A DNA stretch of 18,828 nucleotides from Methanospirillum hungatei. GTDB lineage: Archaea; Halobacteriota; Methanomicrobia; Methanomicrobiales; Methanospirillaceae. The stretch covers positions 1 through 18,828 of the forward strand of contig NZ_JAIWNS010000113.1 of NCBI RefSeq assembly GCF_020216685.1, given 5' to 3'. Every line of letters begins with the position of its first letter. The first letter of the stretch is position 1. The translations under genes and the position numbers were made by a program. Positions 16,181 to 18,828 of the stretch are shown here, piece by piece. Below the pieces are notes generated by a model. It was not told the DNA's origin. It made no database searches and saw only the letters and a program-made list of their open reading frames with translations.

Positions 16181-16437
16181 TAGAATGTCTTGTTGATGCA
16201 ATCCCTCCCAGAGCATATCGTGACCGGAATGACCGGTGGTGGTCTGAAACAAAGATGAGTGATGACTTCCTTGAACCACTCTTTGCCGAATTTTTTAAGA
16301 AGTCTGGACAAAAAGTCCTGCTCAGGAAGGGTGGCTATTATGAAATTGCCCGATATATTCGCCCTGAGGAGATTGAACCTGAAGTGATTGAGAAACTGGA
16401 CGCCATATATAAAATTGCATCCAATTTCAAAGAATGA
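16177..16437 (+). CDS. 86-aa partner of the AAA ATPase, possible OLD C-terminal tail
   Basis: A short basic/acidic protein, MIECLVDAIPPRAYRDRND at its start, then WWSETKMSDDFLEPLFAEFF, KKSGQKVLLRKGGYYEIARY and IRPEEIEPEVIEKLDAIY. It has no TOPRIM, Walker or membrane features. Its ATG overlaps the ATPase stop by 4 bases, so translation should be coupled. From memory, the AYRDxNDRWWS and FL..LF..FF elements resemble the extreme C-terminus of full-length OLD-like ATPase/TOPRIM proteins. If so, this gene is the detached tail and the TOPRIM segment between is missing. That reading is unverified; it may equally be a separate small partner subunit. It ends 8 bases from the convergent tmk gene. Confidence 0.6.
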   Translation: MIECLVDAIPPRAYRDRNDRWWSETKMSDDFLEPLFAEFFKKSGQKVLLRKGGYYEIARYIRPEEIEPEVIEKLDAIYKIASNFKE

Positions 16438-16445
16438 ACCAGGCA

Positions 16446-17069
16446 TTACGACTTCTTTTTCTTTCTGTTCATCTCATCAAACCGGAACCGGATCGCCTCA
16501 CCTGCAACTTTCAGTATATGCTCTGGTGGCAAAGTCCCGTCCAGTATAAGGAACCGGGCTGTATCCTCTTCAACCAGCTGCATATAATACTCCTGAACTT
16601 TGGTCAGCACTGATTCCTGCTCAAAATGTTCTCCGCTTCCGCGTTTTCCCGTCCGCTCCAGGGCGACATGGACCGGAACGGCAAGCAGGATAGTAAGATC
16701 CGGCATGATCGTCCATCCATGATGCACGGCCCGTAACCAGGTGAGGGGGTCAGGAATTATCCCCTCAAGGGTAACCTGCTGGTAGACAAGTCTGCTGTCA
16801 ATATACCGGTCAGATATGACCAGACGATCCGCAGAGAGGGCCGGGCGGACGACTTCCCGGAGATGGGCAGCATGATCAGCAACGAAGAGGAGGGCCTCTG
16901 CAATCGGGTCGGCATGTTCCCGGATGGCACGACGGACTGCCTCACCAATCCATGTCGATCCTGGTTCACAGGTGATCACCGGATTAAGGTCAGCAAGATA
17001 GGGGCCCAGGGCTTTATGAAGGGTTGACTTCCCGCTCCCGTCTATGCCCTCTATGGTGACGAGCAGAAT
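16446..17069 (-). CDS. tmk: Thymidylate kinase with non-canonical start codon
   Basis: A ~207-aa dTMP kinase making dTDP for DNA synthesis. The P-loop IEGIDGSGKST, the DRY motif (about residues 87-89, ISDRYIDSR) and the lid RTGKRGSGEHFEQE are present, as is TCEPGSTWIGEAVRR in place of the TREPGGT element. The obvious start, GTG at 16979, would remove the P-loop and cannot be right. Reading upstream in the same frame, the P-loop is coded, but the only codons between the upstream in-frame TGA (17088-17090) and the P-loop are GTA CAT CAG GAG GGG AAC ATT CTG CTC GTC ACC ATA; none is ATG, GTG or TTG. AGGAGG at 17075-17080 stands 5 bases before ATT 17069 and 8 bases before CTG 17066, so one of these is the likely start. 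The gene overlaps the HisA-like gene by 19 bases. Confidence 0.88.
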   Translation of the reverse strand: MLLVTIEGIDGSGKSTLHKALGPYLADLNPVITCEPGSTWIGEAVRRAIREHADPIAEALLFVADHAAHLREVVRPALSADRLVISDRYIDSRLVYQQVTLEGIIPDPLTWLRAVHHGWTIMPDLTILLAVPVHVALERTGKRGSGEHFEQESVLTKVQEYYMQLVEEDTARFLILDGTLPPEHILKVAGEAIRFRFDEMNRKKKKS

Positions 17070-17731
17070 GTTCCCCTCCTGATGTACTCAATAGGAATTT
17101 TCCCGGTGTGAACAGCGGTTGCGATAATTGCCCCGTCAAACCCGGCTTTTTCAAGGAGCACCAGATCCTCTTCTGATGAGACACCGCCGCCCCAGAGCAG
17201 GGGTCCTGCATATGCTGCCCTGAACGCAGAAAGCCTCTCCGTGTCAAGTCCCCGTCCGGTCCCGACCCGGCCGATGTCAAGGAGTATGACCATCTCAAAC
17301 CGGTACTGATTGCAGGATGAGAGAAACGTGACCGGATCTCTGTTCCAGGGTATCACCAGATCATTTTTCATATCAACCGAGAGGACGCCCTTCGTGAACT
17401 GATCCAAGGTATCTGCAGCGGTCTCAGTCCCGACGATCATACTGACACCCAAAATATCCGGCATATCATCGGGGCCTTTACATCCACGGTCAAGGAGTAT
17501 GCGTTCAGTCCGCTTTGCAAGTTCAGGAATCAGGGCATCATGATCACCGTTTCCGCATATCCGGTCCAGATCTGCAATATATAAAAATCGGGGTCTCATC
17601 TGTTCGATAAAGCGGATCGGTTCAGCAGTATCTGCGTGCAGTGAGGTTACCGGGACGTACCTGTCCCGCATACCGCTCTTTCCATGAACGATTTTTCCGG
17701 ATTTCAAGTCTGTGGCAAGATATAGGTCCAT
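17051..17731 (-). CDS. HisA-like TIM-barrel protein
   Basis: A 226-aa (beta/alpha)8 barrel of the HisA/HisF family. HisA-type acidic residues are retained: D8 in LATDLKSGKIVHG and D120 in LSVDMKND; the phosphate-binding loops appear as VGTGRG (156-161) and GGGVSSEEDL (181-190). Identity elsewhere to true HisA (ProFAR isomerase) looks low, no other histidine gene is near, and strand 4 carries DRGCKG instead of the usual HisA sequence, so I call it HisA-like, substrate unknown. It shares a 44-base divergent promoter region with mfnB and overlaps tmk. Sharing a promoter with mfnB suggests a link to methanofuran or another methanogen cofactor, which is inference. ATG 17731 has no ribosome binding site. 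Confidence 0.82.
   Translation of the reverse strand: MDLYLATDLKSGKIVHGKSGMRDRYVPVTSLHADTAEPIRFIEQMRPRFLYIADLDRICGNGDHDALIPELAKRTERILLDRGCKGPDDMPDILGVSMIVGTETAADTLDQFTKGVLSVDMKNDLVIPWNRDPVTFLSSCNQYRFEMVILLDIGRVGTGRGLDTERLSAFRAAYAGPLLWGGGVSSEEDLVLLEKAGFDGAIIATAVHTGKIPIEYIRRGTFCSSP
17075..17080 (-). promoter_or_regulatory. Ribosome binding site of thymidylate kinase
   Basis: AGGAGG on the minus strand, inside the end of the HisA-like gene. The GGAGG core is 5 bases before ATT (17069) and 8 bases before CTG (17066). It locates initiation next to a codon that is not ATG, GTG or TTG. Confidence 0.75.
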
Positions 17732-17748
17732 ATTCCAAACGTAATCAC

Positions 17749-17758
17749 TATTTAGATA
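17749..17758. promoter_or_regulatory. Shared bidirectional TATA element between HisA-like gene and mfnB
   Basis: TATTTAGATA reads TATCTAAATA on the other strand (8 of 10 positions symmetrical). Its centre, 17753.5, is the exact centre of the 44-base divergent gap (17732-17775), 22-23 bases from each ATG. Neither gene has a ribosome binding site, so both mRNAs would be leaderless or nearly so. Confidence 0.5.
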
Positions 17759-17775
17759 CCGGTTCCATAAAATGT

Positions 17776-18462
17776 ATGCAGTTGCTTGTCAGCCCAGCAA
17801 CAATAGAAGAAGCAAAGAAGGCACTTTCAGCCGATATTGTCGATGTGAAACGTCCTGAAGAAGGATCTCTCGGAGCCTCTTTTCCCTGGATAATCAGGGC
17901 AATAAAAGATCTTACCCATAAACCAGTCAGTGCAGCCATTGGAGATTTTGACTATAAGCCAGGAGGAGCAGCGCTTACTGCCCTTGGAGCTGCAGCAGCC
18001 GGGGCAGATTATATAAAGGTCGGGCTGATGTTTGATGGAATAGAAGAAGCGGAGATGCTGATTCATTCCGTTACCCGTGCAGTGAAGGAGACCTATCCGG
18101 AAAAGATGGTTGTCATCGCTGCATATTCAGACTGGGAACGCCTCGAAACCATCTCACCATATGATATGGCACCTCTCGCTGCAAAAGCCGGTGCCGATAT
18201 CTCCATGGTGGACACAGGCATTAAAGACGGCAAATCGACCTTTGAATTTATGGATGAAGCCAGGCTTGTCGAGTTCACAAAGTTAAACCAGAAACTTGGG
18301 ATTAAAACTGCCCTTGCCGGTTCATTAAAATTTGAGGATATTGAGATCCTCAAACGGATCAACCCTGATATCATCGGGGTGCGGGGGATGGTGTGTGGCG
18401 GAGACCGCAGAGCAATGGTGCAGGAAGAACTTGTTTTAAAGGCAGTCAGTATGGTTCATTGA
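17776..18462 (+). CDS. mfnB: (5-formylfuran-3-yl)methyl phosphate synthase MfnB
   Basis: A 228-aa TIM-barrel enzyme that joins two glyceraldehyde-3-phosphate molecules into 4-(hydroxymethyl)-2-furancarboxaldehyde phosphate, the furan core of methanofuran. The match to the Methanocaldococcus enzyme is clear from the start, MQLLVSPATIEEAKKAL, through DIVDVKRPEEGSLGASFPW, YIKVGL, VDTGIKDGKS and ALAGSLK to IIGVRGMVCGGDR. The reactive residues correspond to D23, K25, K81 and K150 (D25, K27, K85 and K155 in the characterised enzyme). The start is ATG 17776, at the conserved N-terminus; an ATG at 17772 is out of frame, and the in-frame extension upstream runs over the divergent gene. guaB follows after one base, so they are probably co-transcribed. 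Confidence 0.95.
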   Translation: MQLLVSPATIEEAKKALSADIVDVKRPEEGSLGASFPWIIRAIKDLTHKPVSAAIGDFDYKPGGAALTALGAAAAGADYIKVGLMFDGIEEAEMLIHSVTRAVKETYPEKMVVIAAYSDWERLETISPYDMAPLAAKAGADISMVDTGIKDGKSTFEFMDEARLVEFTKLNQKLGIKTALAGSLKFEDIEILKRINPDIIGVRGMVCGGDRRAMVQEELVLKAVSMVH

Positions 18463-18463
18463 A

Positions 18464-18828
18464 ATGTATATCGAAAAATTACAGGCTGAAACAGGACTTA
18501 CCTTTGATGATATCCTGCTCGTCCCGGCCGCTTCAGAGGTGGAACCGGATCAGGCAGATGTCACCACCCGTTTTTCACGGAACATACCTTTGAATATTCC
18601 TCTTGTCAGTGCGGCAATGGATACCGTCAGTACCTCATCCATGGCGGTCGCTCTTGCACGGGCCGGCGGGATTACGGTTATTCACCGGAACATGACCCCT
18701 GAACAGGAGGCAGAAGAGGTCAGGAAAGTCAAGCATGAGTCTGAGATAATCCAGCGTGAAGTCCTCACGGTCACTCCGGATTCACTCATCGCTGATGTTG
18801 ACCGGATGATGACCTACCACGGGATTGG
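18464..18828 (+). CDS. guaB: IMP dehydrogenase, N-terminal part
   Basis: The first ~121 residues of IMP dehydrogenase, cut by the right edge. It oxidises IMP to XMP, the committed step to GMP. The visible start is MYIEKLQAETGLTFDDILLV, then VTTRFSRNIPLNIPLVSAAM, DTVSTSSMAVALARAGGITV and IHRNMTPEQEAEEVRKVK, all family hallmarks of the barrel N-terminus. The first CBS motif begins at about VLTVTPDSLIADVDRMM. The ATG is 1 base after the mfnB stop, so translation is probably coupled to it. The catalytic cysteine loop lies beyond the window. No defect is visible in the part present. Confidence 0.95.
   Translation, partial: MYIEKLQAETGLTFDDILLVPAASEVEPDQADVTTRFSRNIPLNIPLVSAAMDTVSTSSMAVALARAGGITVIHRNMTPEQEAEEVRKVKHESEIIQREVLTVTPDSLIADVDRMMTYHGI

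Noticed and set aside
15137..16437. Calling the ATPase pair a known defence system such as Gabija or a retron effector
   Set aside because: No TOPRIM nuclease, UvrD-like helicase, reverse transcriptase or toxin-like partner is present. Only the OLD-like ATPase module is supported.
16446..16979. Thymidylate kinase starting at the GTG at 16979
   Set aside because: That start removes the P-loop IEGIDGSGKST, which is coded in frame immediately upstream with a strong ribosome binding site before it.
17051..17731. Naming the HisA-like gene as hisA
   Set aside because: Only the barrel signatures match; sequence outside them diverges and no histidine gene is nearby. The shared promoter with mfnB points elsewhere.

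Overview
The window reads as chromosomal DNA of a methanogenic archaeon, most likely in or near the Methanomicrobiales (Methanospirillum-like; the genus is inferred from overall protein character, not proven). The reasons are two methanofuran biosynthesis genes (mfnA, cut by the left edge, and mfnB), an archaeal-type hypoxanthine phosphoribosyltransferase, a single-subunit archaeal Dph2, a METTL5-type rRNA methyltransferase, archaeal-only families (DUF371, HVO_0476 zinc finger, DUF92, COG1751), and archaeal TATA boxes placed 22-31 bases before start codons that mostly lack a Shine-Dalgarno sequence.

Layout. 1-2688 (+): a tight four-gene run mfnA-hpt-dph2-METTL5 in which each gene overlaps the next; it ends in a hairpin plus T-run. 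2726-3445 (-): a small two-helix membrane protein and a DUF371 protein, the latter divergent from a zinc-finger protein at 3477-4058 (+). 4065-4769 (-): a membrane-anchored FKBP-like protein, divergent from a CBS-ParB/SerK-like protein (4893-5720, +), whose end overlaps that of a sugar-phosphate nucleotidyltransferase (5693-6871, -). 6940-8474 (-): an unknown 106-aa protein and a YchF/Obg-type GTPase. 8514-9959 (+): a pyruvate-kinase-C-domain-like protein and a polytopic membrane protein, meeting a DUF92 membrane protein (9956-11170, -). 11270-15029 (+): a secreted PKD-TPR protein and valyl-tRNA synthetase. 15137-16437 (+): an OLD-like AAA ATPase coupled to an 86-aa partner. 16446-17731 (-): thymidylate kinase behind a HisA-like TIM barrel protein. 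17776-18828 (+): mfnB and the start of guaB.

Most genes are housekeeping: methanofuran synthesis (mfnA, mfnB), purine salvage and GMP synthesis (hpt, guaB), dTTP supply (tmk), translation (dph2, METTL5, YchF, valS) and surface glycan precursors (nucleotidyltransferase). The only accessory-looking unit is the ATPase pair, which may be a shortened or split OLD-family protein. The points I find most worth checking are thymidylate kinase, which has no ATG, GTG or TTG available before its P-loop but has a strong ribosome binding site in front of ATT/CTG; the quasi-palindromic TATA element exactly centred between the HisA-like gene and mfnB; and the CBS-ParB/SerK-like gene.

I see no rRNA, tRNA, CRISPR array, insertion sequence, integrase or attachment site. 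No gap longer than 125 bases lacks a gene. I did not recognise a clearly new multi-gene system here.
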